DNA of 51,449 nucleotides from positions 1-51,449 of the forward strand of contig JANQMY010000412.1 in NCBI GenBank assembly GCA_028279895.1, read 5' to 3'. The notes beneath the pieces were generated by a model. It saw nothing but the letters and a program-made list of their open reading frames with translations, was not told where the DNA came from and made no database searches. Source of the DNA: Alphaproteobacteria bacterium. GTDB taxonomy: Bacteria; Pseudomonadota; Alphaproteobacteria; JANQMY01. Numbering within the stretch: position 1 is the stretch's first letter; each line of letters opens with the position of its first letter. Positions 9,113-19,242 of the stretch are shown piece by piece. Both the position numbers and the translations under genes were made by a program.

Positions 9113-11160
9113 GTGAACTCATTCTCGAGCTTTTTTCGGAAGAAATACCGGCTCGCATGCAAGCGCAGGCGGAACGAGATTTAGAGCGCTCTCTCGTCGC
9201 GCTTCTAAGTGAAGAAGGCATCGAGCCGGAGCAAGTTCGAACCTTCTCGACCCCCCGTCGATTGGTGCTGCACGCAACTGGCCTGCCGCTTCGGCAGGAA
9301 GACCGCACCGACGAACGAAAAGGACCCAAGGTCGGTGCGCCGGAAAAGGCCATCGACGGTTTCTTGCGCTCGGTCGGCATGACCCTCGATCAACTCGAAA
9401 CGCGGTCGGATAAAAAGGGCGAATTCTACGTCGCCAGAATAGAAACGAAGGGGCGGCCCACTTCTGAGGTGCTGGCCGAGATTGTACCCGATGTGATTCA
9501 GAATTTCCCATGGCCGAAATCGATGCGATGGGGCAGCGGGCAGCTGAGGTGGGTGCGGCCGCTTCATTCGATCCTCTGTCTGTTTGACGACAAAGTCGTT
9601 CCCTTTGATGTGGGTGAGATTTCCTCCGCCAACACGACCAAAGGCCATCGTTTCCTGGCACCAGGTGAGTTCACCGTCGAGAGTTGGGACGACTATCTCA
9701 CGAAGATCCGGGGCGCTCACGTTCAGCTCGACGCAAACGACCGCAAGCAGCAGATCTCCGCGCAGGCAAAAAAGCTGGCGGAGGCTGAAGGGTACAGCCT
9801 TGTTGAAGACAACCGGCTTCTCGACGAAGTGGCCGGATTGGTCGAGTGGCCGGTGGTTTTGATCGGGTCGATGCCGGACCGTCTTGTGCGTCCCATTGCG
9901 GACGGCGGGCTGCCGCCGGAAGTGTTGCAAACCGCCATGCGCGTGCATCAGAAGTATTTTTCGCTTAAAGATCCGCAGACGGATTTGTTGGCACCGCGTT
10001 TTGCCGTCGTATCCAATATGGAAGCGCCGGATGGTGGTAAGGCAATCGTTGCCGGCAATGAAAAAGTGCTGCAGGCGCGATTGGCTGATGCGGAATTCTT
10101 CTGGGATCAAGATCGAAAGGCGCCACTGCACAGCCGCGTCGAACCGCTGAAAAATATCGTCTTTCACGCGGATATCGGTTCGGTCTTCGACAAGGTGCAA
10201 CGCAACGGAAAATTGGCTGCGTGGTTCGGTGAACGGTTGAATTGTAATGCCGATATAGTGGGCCGGGCCAACGAGCTGGCGAAGGCCGATTTGACCACGG
10301 AAATGGTCTATGAATTTCCGGAGCTGCAGGGGCTGATGGGGCGATATTATGCGCGTCACGATGGAGAGCCGGATGCCGTTGCGGATGCGATAGAGCAGCA
10401 TTACGCACCGCTGGGGCCGACGGATGATTGTCCGACGTTGCCGGTGGCGATTTGCGTGGCTCTTGCCGACAAGATCGATACGCTGGTTCAGTTCTTTCAC
10501 ATCGGACAGCCACCCACCGGGTCGAAAGACCCTTTCGCGCTGCGCCGTGCTGCGCTCGGGGTCATCCGCATCACATTGGAAAACAAATTGCGGTACCGCT
10601 TGAGCGAGGCATTCAATGTCTTGCAATCCGACTATGGAGATCTGGTTTCCTTTTTCGCGGATCGCTTAAAGGTTCAGCAACGGGATCTGGGCGTCCGTCA
10701 TGATCTCATTGATGCGGTTTTTGCTCTGCCGGACCAGGACGATCTTGTTCTGGTTGTGCAGCGTGTGTCGGCGTTGGCCGAATTCTTGGCCAGCGGCAGC
10801 GGCGAGCAATTGCTGGCGGGCTACAAACGGGCGACCAACATATTGCGGATCGAAGAAAAGAAGGACAAGGCCACCTATGATGGGGCCCCCGATCCTGGTC
10901 TTTTCAGCCAAGCCGAAGAAAGCACCCTCAATGAAGCCATCGCGCGGGCCATCACCGAAATGGAGCAGCGGATCGGCGCAGAGGATTTCACGGGCGCTAT
11001 GGCGGCTGCGGCCGCCCTCAAAGACCCGGTGGATGCGTTCTTCAATGAGGTTCAGGTGAACACCGAGGAGGCGGATATCCGCCAAAATCGGCTGAAAATG
11101 CTCTCCCAGATTCGAAGTGCACTCGGCCGGGTTGCAGATTTTTCGAAGATTGAAGGATAA
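9109..11160 (+). CDS. glyS: Glycyl-tRNA synthetase beta subunit
   Basis: The beta subunit carries tRNA-binding and HD-like domains needed for charging tRNA-Gly. The N-terminal signature [15 protein letters not shown] is diagnostic, as are [10 protein letters not shown] (about 140), [17 protein letters not shown], and [15 protein letters not shown] near residue 475. The C-terminal part (about 550-683) looks like the DALR-type anticodon-binding domain. At 683 residues it is complete. It overlaps glyQ by 4 bases. The 473-aa minus-strand ORF across it is a codon-bias shadow. Confidence 0.97.
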   Translation: MSELILELFSEEIPARMQAQAERDLERSLVALLSEEGIEPEQVRTFSTPRRLVLHATGLPLRQEDRTDERKGPKVGAPEKAIDGFLRSVGMTLDQLETRSDKKGEFYVARIETKGRPTSEVLAEIVPDVIQNFPWPKSMRWGSGQLRWVRPLHSILCLFDDKVVPFDVGEISSANTTKGHRFLAPGEFTVESWDDYLTKIRGAHVQLDANDRKQQISAQAKKLAEAEGYSLVEDNRLLDEVAGLVEWPVVLIGSMPDRLVRPIADGGLPPEVLQTAMRVHQKYFSLKDPQTDLLAPRFAVVSNMEAPDGGKAIVAGNEKVLQARLADAEFFWDQDRKAPLHSRVEPLKNIVFHADIGSVFDKVQRNGKLAAWFGERLNCNADIVGRANELAKADLTTEMVYEFPELQGLMGRYYARHDGEPDAVADAIEQHYAPLGPTDDCPTLPVAICVALADKIDTLVQFFHIGQPPTGSKDPFALRRAALGVIRITLENKLRYRLSEAFNVLQSDYGDLVSFFADRLKVQQRDLGVRHDLIDAVFALPDQDDLVLVVQRVSALAEFLASGSGEQLLAGYKRATNILRIEEKKDKATYDGAPDPGLFSQAEESTLNEAIARAITEMEQRIGAEDFTGAMAAAAALKDPVDAFFNEVQVNTEEADIRQNRLKMLSQIRSALGRVADFSKIEG

Positions 11161-11260
11161 GCCTCAGCATCGTATATGACTGCTCCTGTTTAGATCGGCC
11201 GGGCGGTCTCCAGCGCTGGGGCGGCTATTTGTGGGTGTCACGGAGAAGGACCAGACCAGT

Positions 11261-13924
11261 ATGAGCAAATGGGTCTATCGGTTCGGCCAAAGCGGCGCGG
11301 ATGGCGATGCGACGATGCGCAATCTTTTGGGCGGCAAGGGGGCCAATCTTGCCGAGATGAGCAATCTCGGCCTGCCGGTTCCGCCCGGGCTGACCATCAC
11401 GACCGACGTTTGCACCTATTTCTACGACAATGACCAAAACTATCCCGCCGACTTGCGCGATCAGGTTCAACAAGCCATCAGCCAGATCGGTGAAGGGGTA
11501 GGGCGTTGCTTCGGCGACGCGGCCAACCCGCTTTTGGTTTCGGTAAGGTCTGGTGGCCGGGCGTCGATGCCCGGGATGATGGACACGGTTCTCAATCTCG
11601 GACTTAACGATGACACCGTGAAGGGCTTAATCGATCTATCGGACGATCCGCGTTTCGCCTTCGACTCTTATCGCCGTTTCATCCAAATGTATTCCGACGT
11701 GGTGTTGGGCATCGAACATCACAATTTCGAAGAGATCCTTGAGATCTTCAAAGAAGAAAACGGATACATTCTAGACACGGAGCTCGACAACGAAGACTGG
11801 GAAGGTGTCGTCGACAAATACAAAGCGAAAGTCGTCGAACATCTGGGTAAGGCCTTCCCGCAGGACCCCGATGAGCAATTGTGGGGCGCAATCTCGGCGG
11901 TGTTCGGATCGTGGCAGAACGCCAGGGCCGTAACATATCGCCGCTTGCACAATATTCCCGATTCCTGGGGCACCGCGGTGAATGTGCAAGCCATGGTCTT
12001 CGGCAATATGGGGTCGGACAGTGCGACCGGGGTTGCTTTCACGCGCAATCCGTCGACGGGGGAAAAGGCTTTCTACGGCGAATTCTTGGAAAATGCGCAA
12101 GGTGAAGACGTTGTGGCAGGTATTCGAACGCCTCAGCATCTGACGAAAACGGCGCGCGAGGAATCGGGAGCGAGCGCGCCGTCGATGGAAGAACAAATGC
12201 CGGCCGCCTTCAAGGAACTCACACAGGTTTTCCAAAAGCTGGAAGGCCACTATTCCGATATGCAGGACATTGAGTTCACCATTCAGCGCGGGAAGCTCTG
12301 GATGCTGCAAACGCGCTCTGGCAAACGTACAGCGAAAGCAGCTTTAAAGATTGCGGTCGATATGGCCCGGGAAGGACTGATTTCGAAGGAACAGGCCGTC
12401 GCGCGGATAGACCCCGAAGCACTCGACCAGTTGCTGCATCCGACACTTGATCCGGATGCAGAGCGTGACGTTGTCACGACCGGTCTGCCTGCATCGCCCG
12501 GTGCGGCGAGCGGTTATGTGGTGTTTACCGCGGATGAAGCGGAACAGATGCGCGCGCAAAACAAAGATGTGATCCTGGTACGGATCGAAACCAGCCCGGA
12601 AGACATTCACGGCATGCACGCCGCCGTGGGCATCTTGACCGCGCGGGGGGGAATGACCAGTCACGCCGCGGTGGTCGCGCGCGGCATGGGACGCCCGTGC
12701 GTTTCCGGTGCAGGCGGTCTGCGTATCGACGAGGCAGCAGGCACGTTTACCTGTTTGGGCCGAACCGTGGGCCGTGGCGATCTTATCACGGTGGATGGCT
12801 CCACAGGGCAGGTGATGTGGGGCGCGGTGCCCACCATCAAACCCGAACTCTCTGGCGACTTTGCTACCGTTATGGAGTGGGCGGACGATCTCAGAGAGCT
12901 GAAAATTCGCACCAATGCGGAAACACCTGCGGATGTGCAGGTGGCACGAGAATTCGGAGCCGAGGGCATCGGTCTTTGCCGAACGGAACATATGTTTTTC
13001 GATGCCGACCGCATCCTGGCCGTGCGCGAGATGATCCTTGCCAGAGATGAGGCGGGTCGGCGTGAGGCGCTGGCGAAAATCTTGCCGATGCAGCGCACGG
13101 ACTTCGAAGAGATTTTCAAGATCATGGCCGGGTTGCCGGTGACCATTCGTCTTTTGGATCCGCCGTTGCACGAGTTCCTGCCGAAGACCCGGGAAGAAAT
13201 CGAGGAGGTCGCCGACGCCTCGGGAATGGATCTTGAAAGACTTCGCCGCCGGGTGACGGAATTGCATGAATTCAACCCTATGCTGGGACACCGGGGTTGC
13301 CGCTTGGGGATCTCCTATCCGGAAATCTACGAAATGCAGGCCCGCGCGATTTTCGAAGCGGCTATCGCGGCCGGCAAATCAACCGGACGTGCTGTCGTGC
13401 TGGAAATCATGATCCCGCTGGTCGGCATGAAGGCCGAACTCGACACGCTGAAAAAGCACATCGAGCAAACGGCGAAGACAATCGAAACGGAAACGGGCGA
13501 GAAGGTCAGCTATTTAATCGGTACCATGATTGAATTGCCGCGTGCCGCTTTGAGGGCAGAGGAAATCGCCGAATCGGCGGAATTCTTTAGTTTCGGCACG
13601 AACGATCTGACGCAAACCACGTTCGGCATCAGCCGTGATGATTCGACCCGTTTCATCAACGATTACCTGGAAAAGCGGATCATGGAGCGAGACCCCTTCG
13701 TCTCTATCGATGAGCACGGAGTTGGCGAGCTTATTGCAATAGCAGCGGAAAGGGGGCGTCAAGCGAGGCCTGGAATCAAGCTCGGAATCTGCGGTGAGCA
13801 TGGTGGCGATCCCGATTCGATACAGTTTTGTCAGAAAATGGGACTGCAATATGTCTCATGTTCGCCCTACAGGGTTCCCATTGCCCGATTAGCGGCGGCT
13901 CAGGCCAAACTAAAAGCCCAATAG
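11261..13924 (+). CDS. ppdK: Pyruvate, phosphate dikinase
   Basis: It interconverts pyruvate, ATP and phosphate with PEP, AMP and PPi. I set the start at ATG 11261 (MSKWVYRFGQ, the usual family start), 10 codons inside the track's GTG 11231; GGAGAAGGA lies upstream. Order: ATP-grasp-like nucleotide domain (GGKGANLAEMSNLGLPVPPG), central phosphohistidine domain with the catalytic His in GGMTSHAAVVARGMG, and C-terminal PEP domain with GTNDLTQTTFGISRDD and GICGEHGGDP. Length (887) matches the family. Its role may be gluconeogenic PEP synthesis. A strong hairpin follows the stop. Confidence 0.97.
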   Translation: MSKWVYRFGQSGADGDATMRNLLGGKGANLAEMSNLGLPVPPGLTITTDVCTYFYDNDQNYPADLRDQVQQAISQIGEGVGRCFGDAANPLLVSVRSGGRASMPGMMDTVLNLGLNDDTVKGLIDLSDDPRFAFDSYRRFIQMYSDVVLGIEHHNFEEILEIFKEENGYILDTELDNEDWEGVVDKYKAKVVEHLGKAFPQDPDEQLWGAISAVFGSWQNARAVTYRRLHNIPDSWGTAVNVQAMVFGNMGSDSATGVAFTRNPSTGEKAFYGEFLENAQGEDVVAGIRTPQHLTKTAREESGASAPSMEEQMPAAFKELTQVFQKLEGHYSDMQDIEFTIQRGKLWMLQTRSGKRTAKAALKIAVDMAREGLISKEQAVARIDPEALDQLLHPTLDPDAERDVVTTGLPASPGAASGYVVFTADEAEQMRAQNKDVILVRIETSPEDIHGMHAAVGILTARGGMTSHAAVVARGMGRPCVSGAGGLRIDEAAGTFTCLGRTVGRGDLITVDGSTGQVMWGAVPTIKPELSGDFATVMEWADDLRELKIRTNAETPADVQVAREFGAEGIGLCRTEHMFFDADRILAVREMILARDEAGRREALAKILPMQRTDFEEIFKIMAGLPVTIRLLDPPLHEFLPKTREEIEEVADASGMDLERLRRRVTELHEFNPMLGHRGCRLGISYPEIYEMQARAIFEAAIAAGKSTGRAVVLEIMIPLVGMKAELDTLKKHIEQTAKTIETETGEKVSYLIGTMIELPRAALRAEEIAESAEFFSFGTNDLTQTTFGISRDDSTRFINDYLEKRIMERDPFVSIDEHGVGELIAIAAERGRQARPGIKLGICGEHGGDPDSIQFCQKMGLQYVSCSPYRVPIARLAAAQAKLKAQ

Positions 13925-13937
13925 AATCAATGATTCG

Positions 13938-13961
13938 TTTGGTTAATTCGCTTTAACCAAA
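13938..13961 (+). terminator. Candidate terminator hairpin after ppdK
   Basis: A perfect 9-bp stem TTTGGTTAA/TTAACCAAA with a 6-base loop (TTCGCT) begins 14 bases after the ppdK stop. It is followed by a short pyrimidine stretch (TCTTTC) rather than a run of T. A T8 tract lies about 50 bases further on. It most likely ends ppdK transcription, though the AT-rich stem leaves room for a protein-binding site. Confidence 0.45.
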
Positions 13962-14045
13962 TCTTTCGGTCTAGAAATTGCTCCAAGAAGGGCTAATTAA
14001 CGCATCTGCCTAAATTTTTTTTCGGCAGCTACAAAATTTTACCTG

Positions 14046-14741
14046 ATGGCGGTAAAATCCGGATGCGCGCTCAAAAGGTGTGCAGGAAGAGTGAGGCAAC
14101 AGACTTTGGCTCAGACGGCGAACAAAAAGCTGGCATTCGCGGTAGGTGCCGCCGCGTGGGCGGTGGCCGGGCTCGTTGTCGTGGCCGACCTCACCTCCGG
14201 CAAGCCCGTCGCCGAGCCCGAGCTGGCACGTTTCGAGAAAGCTGTCGACGCGCCGACCATTTATGGTTCGGCTGCAGAAGATCAGAACGCGGAGATTGAA
14301 ACCTCGTTCACCGAGGCGGCCGCAGAACTGAAAAGCGAAGCTCACTGCCTTGCCCAGGCGATTTACCACGAAGCCCGTAGCGAGACCTATGCGGGGCAGC
14401 TCGCTGTCGCCGAAGTGGTTATGAACCGGGTGTCCAGTCGGCGTTATCCCAACAGTGTGTGTGGTGTGGTCTTCCAGGGCCACAAGCGGCGCACTGGGTG
14501 TCAGTTCACCTTTACCTGCGATGGATCGCTGAAGCACGGTGAACATGGCGTTCCTTGGGCCCAATCGCAAAAACTGGCGTGGAAAGTAATGTTCGGTCTG
14601 CATGAAAATGTGAGCGATTCCGCCACGCACTATCATGCGGTCTATGTGAATCCGGTTTGGGCCAAGCGCTTGGTGAGGACCGTTAAAATCGGCCGTCACA
14701 TCTTCTATCGGACGCCGGTGCGTTCGGCATCACGCCGATAA
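14046..14741 (+). CDS. SleB-like cell wall hydrolase
   Basis: A 231-residue envelope protein. A hydrophobic segment (about 29-48, LAFAVGAAAWAVAGLVVVADL) probably anchors it in the inner membrane, with the rest periplasmic. The C-terminal half is a hydrolase_2/SleB domain: CLAQAIYHEARSE has the probable catalytic Glu (109), followed by GQLAVAEVVMNRVSS, VCGVVFQG and CQFTFTCDG. The family cleaves peptidoglycan glycan strands. The start is uncertain, because a TTG at 14106 would place the membrane segment nearer the N-terminus. It ends 7 bases from the convergent SDR gene. Confidence 0.87.
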   Translation: MAVKSGCALKRCAGRVRQQTLAQTANKKLAFAVGAAAWAVAGLVVVADLTSGKPVAEPELARFEKAVDAPTIYGSAAEDQNAEIETSFTEAAAELKSEAHCLAQAIYHEARSETYAGQLAVAEVVMNRVSSRRYPNSVCGVVFQGHKRRTGCQFTFTCDGSLKHGEHGVPWAQSQKLAWKVMFGLHENVSDSATHYHAVYVNPVWAKRLVRTVKIGRHIFYRTPVRSASRR

Positions 14742-14748
14742 GGCGCAC

Positions 14749-15570
14749 TTACAACCAGTCCTGTTCGGAACGGCGGCGGATCACGCGCCGCAAAAGCCCC
14801 GCAAATTGGTTCGAGGCGACCCGAGCAACTTTGGCGTATCCGCCGACCGGGTGGTGGATGCGGCCCTGGCCGGGGTCAAAGGCGGCCAGCTGCCAAACTT
14901 TATCGACCACGTCCTCCACCGGATACACCTTCACATTTGAACTCGCCAGCGAGTCATTGATCGATTCATTTGAGCCGTCGAGCGCGCCCTCGAGTAGGGG
15001 CGTATTGATGAACCAGGGCATAATGTCCGTCACGGAGATTTTGTGACGCGCGAACTCGTAGTTCAACGCTTCTGTCAGTCCGCGTACGCCGAATTTCGTA
15101 GCGCTGTACACGGCCATTTTGGGGCCGCCAACCAAGCCCGCGACGGATGCTGTGTTGATAATGCGCGCAACGCCTTTTTGTGCCGCGGTCGCCTTCAGGA
15201 GTTCCAGACTGGCATACACGCCATTGACCACCCCACCGAGGTTGATGTCGAGGACTTTGTGGGCATCCTCAATAGAGATGTCTTCAAACCAACCGCCTTT
15301 TGCGATACCCGCATTGTTGAACAATATGTCCATCTTGCCGCCGGTGGCTTCGGCGAATTGGCCAACCGCTTCCGTCCACTGAACTTGATCCGTGACATCT
15401 AAATCCAGGACGATCCCGTTTGCTTCGCCGATCTCGGATCGTAGTGCGTCAGACGCCGTGCGATTTACGTCGGCGATGCCGATAAACCATCCTTCTTGCG
15501 CAAAGCGCAGGGCGGTCGCTTTACCAATACCGCTTGCCGCGCCGGTAACAAAAATCGTGTTCTTTTGCAT
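14749..15570 (-). CDS. Short-chain dehydrogenase/reductase
   Basis: A 273-residue NAD(P)-dependent oxidoreductase with all classical SDR elements: cofactor loop TGAASGIGKATAL (about 9-21), NNAGIAKGG, and the catalytic YSATK (Tyr about 154, Lys about 158). Asp in GIADVNRTASD after the second strand suggests a preference for NAD(H). The substrate cannot be read. It lies 19 bases downstream of nadC on the same strand, so it is probably co-transcribed with the NAD genes. Whether it belongs to NAD metabolism or just hitchhikes is unknown. Confidence 0.85.
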   Translation of the reverse strand: MQKNTIFVTGAASGIGKATALRFAQEGWFIGIADVNRTASDALRSEIGEANGIVLDLDVTDQVQWTEAVGQFAEATGGKMDILFNNAGIAKGGWFEDISIEDAHKVLDINLGGVVNGVYASLELLKATAAQKGVARIINTASVAGLVGGPKMAVYSATKFGVRGLTEALNYEFARHKISVTDIMPWFINTPLLEGALDGSNESINDSLASSNVKVYPVEDVVDKVWQLAAFDPGQGRIHHPVGGYAKVARVASNQFAGLLRRVIRRRSEQDWL

Positions 15571-15589
15571 CGATGATCACCCAAAAGAA

Positions 15590-16459
15590 TCAAAGAACGG
15601 TTTGATCGAAGTCTAGCCCAATATCCAAACAGGGCGCGCTGTGGGTGACCCATCCGACGGATATGAGATCGACACCCGATGCCGCGATTGCAGGTGCGCT
15701 TTCCTCTGTGATTCCACCCGAGGCCTCCGTAATCATGCGTCCACTGACCATCTCAACAGCACGGCCGAGCGTGTCGGGATCCATGTTGTCAAGCAGGACG
15801 GCGTCGGCGCCGATGTCGATGACCGTTTCGAGTTGTTCGAGCGAATCCACCTCGATTTCGACTTTTACCAAGTGGCCGGCTGCCGATCTGGCTGAGCGTA
15901 ACGCCTTTTCCAAGTTGCCGGCCATGGCGATGTGGTTGTCTTTGATCAATATCGCATCGTCGAGCCCGAAGCGATGGTTCATGCCGCCTCCCGCCCGCAC
16001 GGCATACTTTTCGAAAGCTCTGAGGCCCGGTGTCGTCTTCCGTGTGCAGCAAACATGCGCTTTGCTGCCGTCGATGGATTTGACAATACGGTTGACGCAG
16101 GACGCAATGCCGGAAAGGTGACCCAAGAAGTTAAGGGCGACCCGCTCAGCCATCAAAATGGATCGGGCAGCCCCTTCAATCGCAGCGATGTCCTGACCGG
16201 GGCCCACGCTGGTGCCGTCTTTCGCTACAACGGCGATTTGGAGAGACGGGTCGATGAGCCGGAAGGCCGTGCGTGCGATGTCGAGCCCGGCAACCACGCC
16301 ATTTTCCCTGGCACGCAGGACCACCCGCGAGTTGACATTGCTTGGGACCACGGTCTGTGTTGTCAGGTCGCCGGCGCGCCCCAAGTCTTCCTGAAGCGCT
16401 TCCTTGACCTTGTCCTCCACAAGGACCCGTGGCAAGGGCGCAAGATCTTTGGTGCTCAT
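15590..16459 (-). CDS. nadC: Nicotinate-nucleotide pyrophosphorylase (carboxylating)
   Basis: It converts quinolinate and PRPP to nicotinate mononucleotide, the third de novo NAD step after NadB and NadA. Motifs: EDLGRAGDLTTQ near the start, LNFLGHLSGIAS, CTRKTTPGLRAFEKYAVRAG, NHRFGLDDAILIKDNH (about 180-195), and the barrel-end segments AVLLDNM and EASGGI. Length (289) is standard. Its ATG overlaps the nadB stop as ATGA, so it is translationally coupled to nadB. Confidence 0.97.
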   Translation of the reverse strand: MSTKDLAPLPRVLVEDKVKEALQEDLGRAGDLTTQTVVPSNVNSRVVLRARENGVVAGLDIARTAFRLIDPSLQIAVVAKDGTSVGPGQDIAAIEGAARSILMAERVALNFLGHLSGIASCVNRIVKSIDGSKAHVCCTRKTTPGLRAFEKYAVRAGGGMNHRFGLDDAILIKDNHIAMAGNLEKALRSARSAAGHLVKVEIEVDSLEQLETVIDIGADAVLLDNMDPDTLGRAVEMVSGRMITEASGGITEESAPAIAASGVDLISVGWVTHSAPCLDIGLDFDQTVL

Positions 16460-18075
16460 ATCGACGCAAAACTGGCGTTTTGGATGTCGCCGCCGTTTGC
16501 CCCAATGTCTGACGCTGGGTCGCCGCTGAAGGTAAAGGGGCGGCGGCGCGCGAGTTCAACCGAGGGCTCGGGATAATCGGCCCGAAAATGTCCGCCTCGG
16601 CTTTCACGACGCTCAAGCGCATCGCGGGTCACCAATTCCGCGACGACCAGCAGGTTTAACAAGTCAAGCGATGGCGTCTGCGCGCTGCTTAAGTCCGCAA
16701 TGTCGTCGAGTGCCAAGGACAGCGATTGTTCCGTTCGCACCAGGCCAACCCGCGTCGTCATGATATGACGCAACCGTTTGATGGCGCCCAATGAGGTTTT
16801 GGTGTTGGGCGCCAACAGCGCCGAATTGCAAGGCTCGACGCCGACACCACTGACAATGTGCGCCGAGCGTTGCCGATTCACGATATCGGCGGCGATACGG
16901 GCGCCGAAAACCAATGCCTCAAGCAAGGAGTTGCTGGCAAGCCGGTTAGCGCCATGCGCACCGGTGCAGGCCACTTCCCCGCAAGCCCACAGTCCGTCGA
17001 GAGTGGTTCGGCCGTGGGTGTCTGTTATCACGCCCCCCATGTGATAATGGGCGGCCGGCGCGATCGGAATAGGATCGATACGCGGATCGATGTCTTCCGC
17101 CATGCACGAGGCAAAAACGGTGGGAAACCTGTCGGGAAATGCCTCGCCGACCGCCTTGCGGCAATCCAGATAGACATCGTTTCCCTGCCGGATTTGGCGG
17201 CTAATCTCCCGTGCCACCACATCGCGAGGCGCAAGTTCAGCATCGGGATGAGCAGCAGCCATGAAGCGTTCTCCACGACTGTTTATCAGCCACGCGCCTT
17301 CGCCCCGCAAAGCTTCCGTAGCCAGTGGCGCAGGGTCGCGGCCGACATTGATGGCGGTCGGATGAAACTGCACGAACGCCGTGTCAGCCAGCGCGGCCCC
17401 GGCCCGCGCAGCCATAGCCAAACCGTCCCCTTTCGCGGAGGGAGGATTGGTGGTCACTTCGAACAACGTGCCGATACCGCCGGTCGCCAGGACGACGTGC
17501 TCGGCCAGGATTAATACGGACGACCGTTCCGGTGCCGTCTCGTCGATGGCATAAACGCCGACAATCTTGTTCTTGCGTTTAGCAAAGCTGACCGCCCGCA
17601 GGCCGGCCATGATCGAGATGCGTTCATCGGCTCGGGCGGCACCCCACAACGCGTCCATGATCACGGCACCGGCCCGATCTCCACTGACGTGAACGATCCG
17701 ATTGCGCGAATGGGCTGCTTCACGGCCAAGAACAAGGTCGCCTTTTGCGTCGCGGTCGAAGGGCACGCCATAGGCGATCAGGTCGTGCACCCGGTCCGGT
17801 GCCTCCTGAGCAAGAAGGGTAGCGATCTTGGGATCGACAAGGCCGGCCCCGGCGGCGATGGTGTCCTGTGTATGCAGTTCCGGCGAGTCATCCGGCCCCA
17901 ATGCAGCAGCAATGCCGCCTTGTGCCCAAGCGCTGGCGCCATGCTCGGTCACGCAGCGCGAACCGGCCAGCACGGTTACGCGCTTGGGGGCGAGTTTGAG
18001 GGCCGTAAAAAGACCTGCGAGGCCGGCGCCGAGAACCAGAACGTCGCCCGCATCGACTATGTTGGGCCTCGTCAT
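16456..18075 (-). CDS. nadB: L-aspartate oxidase
   Basis: A flavoprotein that oxidises aspartate to iminoaspartate for NadA. It has the N-terminal dinucleotide fold GAGLAGLFTALKLAP (about 16-30), GASAWAQGGIAAALG, a substrate-site FHPTAI, the capping-domain segment RGEGAWLINSRGERFM, and the C-terminal flavin motif CTGAHGANRLASNSLLEA. Length (539) fits. AAGG precedes the ATG, which lies 11 bases beyond the nadA stop, and the end overlaps nadC by 4 bases. The three nad genes clearly form one transcription unit. Confidence 0.97.
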   Translation of the reverse strand: MTRPNIVDAGDVLVLGAGLAGLFTALKLAPKRVTVLAGSRCVTEHGASAWAQGGIAAALGPDDSPELHTQDTIAAGAGLVDPKIATLLAQEAPDRVHDLIAYGVPFDRDAKGDLVLGREAAHSRNRIVHVSGDRAGAVIMDALWGAARADERISIMAGLRAVSFAKRKNKIVGVYAIDETAPERSSVLILAEHVVLATGGIGTLFEVTTNPPSAKGDGLAMAARAGAALADTAFVQFHPTAINVGRDPAPLATEALRGEGAWLINSRGERFMAAAHPDAELAPRDVVAREISRQIRQGNDVYLDCRKAVGEAFPDRFPTVFASCMAEDIDPRIDPIPIAPAAHYHMGGVITDTHGRTTLDGLWACGEVACTGAHGANRLASNSLLEALVFGARIAADIVNRQRSAHIVSGVGVEPCNSALLAPNTKTSLGAIKRLRHIMTTRVGLVRTEQSLSLALDDIADLSSAQTPSLDLLNLLVVAELVTRDALERRESRGGHFRADYPEPSVELARRRPFTFSGDPASDIGANGGDIQNASFASI

Positions 18076-18086
18076 CGTTTGAAACC

Positions 18087-19166
18087 TTATGCGCTGGCTT
18101 GAAGCCTGTGGTCGAGTGTGGCCGCAATGGGAGCCGGTGCACTTGCTTCAATCATCGCTTCCACCGATGCCCGCGCCCTTTCGGCAACGATCGGATCCAC
18201 GGTGACCTCGTCGGTCATAGTTTGCAGCGAATGCAAGATTTTCGGCAGCGTGATCCGCTTCATGTGCGGGCACAAATTGCACGGCCGTATGAAGTCCACA
18301 CCCGGTGTTTCGGCGGCCACGTTGTCGGACATGGAGCATTCGGTCACCATAACCACCTGACGGGGCCGGCGCTCCTTGACGTAGTTGATCATGGCCGAGG
18401 TGGAACCGGCGAAATCAGCTTCTTCCACCACTTCGGGAGGGCATTCGGGGTGTGCGAGAACAATGATGTTTGGGTGCCCTTCGCGATAGTTTCGGATTTC
18501 TTCCGCGCTGAACCGTTCATGCACTTCACAGCGGCCATGCCATGCGATGATCTCCACATCAGTCTGTTTGGCCACGTTCAACGCCAGATACTCATCCGGG
18601 ATCATCAGGACACGGTCGACACCCAGCGACTCGACGATTTGAACCGCGTTAGACGACGTGCAGCAGATATCGGATTCTGCTTTGACGTCGGCGGAGGTGT
18701 TCACATAGGTGACGACGGGAACGCCAGGATATTTTTCACGCAGAAGGCGGACATCGCGGCCCGTAATGGACGCAGCAAGTGAGCAACCCGCTTTCATGTC
18801 CGGGATCAAAACCGTCTTGTTCGGATTGAGCAGCTTGGAGGTTTCGGCCATGAAATGCACGCCGCACTGAACGATCACATCGGCGTCTACTTCAGCGGCT
18901 TCCTTCGCAAGCTGAAGCGAATCGCCCACAATATCGGCCACGCCGTGAAAAATCTCCGGGGTCTGATAATTGTGCGCGAGAATGACGGCGTTCTTTTCAC
19001 GCTTCAGATCGTTGATCGCCTTGATATAGGGCGCGTGAAAAGGCCATTCGATTTCAGGAATCACATTGGCAACCCGTTCGTACAGTGGTGCCATTTCTTT
19101 CGCGATTTCGGGCGTATATTCAAGCGCGCCGCTCTCTGCGGCCGCTGTCTTTGAGGTGGTTGTCAT
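18087..19166 (-). CDS. nadA: Quinolinate synthase A
   Basis: A 4Fe-4S enzyme condensing iminoaspartate with dihydroxyacetone phosphate to quinolinate. The track ORF runs to 19289, but ATG 19166 ([12 protein letters not shown]) is preceded by the near-perfect Shine-Dalgarno AAGGAGGG and gives a normal 359 residues; the extra N-terminal track residues cover the operator region. Cluster-ligand positions are likely Cys101 in QCGVHFMAE, Cys242 in HPECPPEV, and one of the cysteines in [10 protein letters not shown] (296/299). [11 protein letters not shown] and [11 protein letters not shown] are also family motifs. Confidence 0.97.
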   Translation of the reverse strand: MTTTSKTAAAESGALEYTPEIAKEMAPLYERVANVIPEIEWPFHAPYIKAINDLKREKNAVILAHNYQTPEIFHGVADIVGDSLQLAKEAAEVDADVIVQCGVHFMAETSKLLNPNKTVLIPDMKAGCSLAASITGRDVRLLREKYPGVPVVTYVNTSADVKAESDICCTSSNAVQIVESLGVDRVLMIPDEYLALNVAKQTDVEIIAWHGRCEVHERFSAEEIRNYREGHPNIIVLAHPECPPEVVEEADFAGSTSAMINYVKERRPRQVVMVTECSMSDNVAAETPGVDFIRPCNLCPHMKRITLPKILHSLQTMTDEVTVDPIVAERARASVEAMIEASAPAPIAATLDHRLQASA

Positions 19167-19173
19167 GGGAACT

Positions 19174-19181
19174 CCCTCCTT
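19174..19181 (-). promoter_or_regulatory. Strong ribosome binding site of nadA
   Basis: On the minus strand AAGGAGGG stands 7 bases before the ATG at 19166. It decides the nadA start against the longer track ORF. The upstream inverted repeat (box 1) abuts it directly. Confidence 0.8.
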
Positions 19182-19198
19182 ATGCTCATATTGAGTAT
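19182..19198. promoter_or_regulatory. Inverted repeat box 1, candidate NAD-regulator operator
   Basis: ATGCTCATATTGAGTAT is an imperfect 17-bp palindrome of the form ATRCTCA-N3-TGAGYAT. It agrees with box 2 at 12 of 17 positions. It sits directly upstream of the nadA Shine-Dalgarno and overlaps a TATACT (minus strand). Its place between the NadQ-like regulator gene and nadA makes it a likely regulator site; the binding protein is inferred. Confidence 0.6.
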
Positions 19199-19242
19199 AT
19201 ACAACACCCAAAAAAACGGGAACCAACGCCCGACAAATTGTT

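Noticed and set aside
9205-10626. 473-aa minus-strand ORF across glyS
   Set aside because: It lies wholly antisense to a motif-confirmed glyS and shows no recognisable domain; codon bias of the real gene explains the open frame.
11210-11219. CCAGCGCTGG palindrome before ppdK
   Set aside because: Ten-base palindromes of this composition are expected by chance in GC-rich DNA, and no second copy or promoter was placed with it.
12344-13291. 315-aa minus-strand ORF across ppdK
   Set aside because: Antisense shadow of the phosphohistidine and PEP domains of PPDK.
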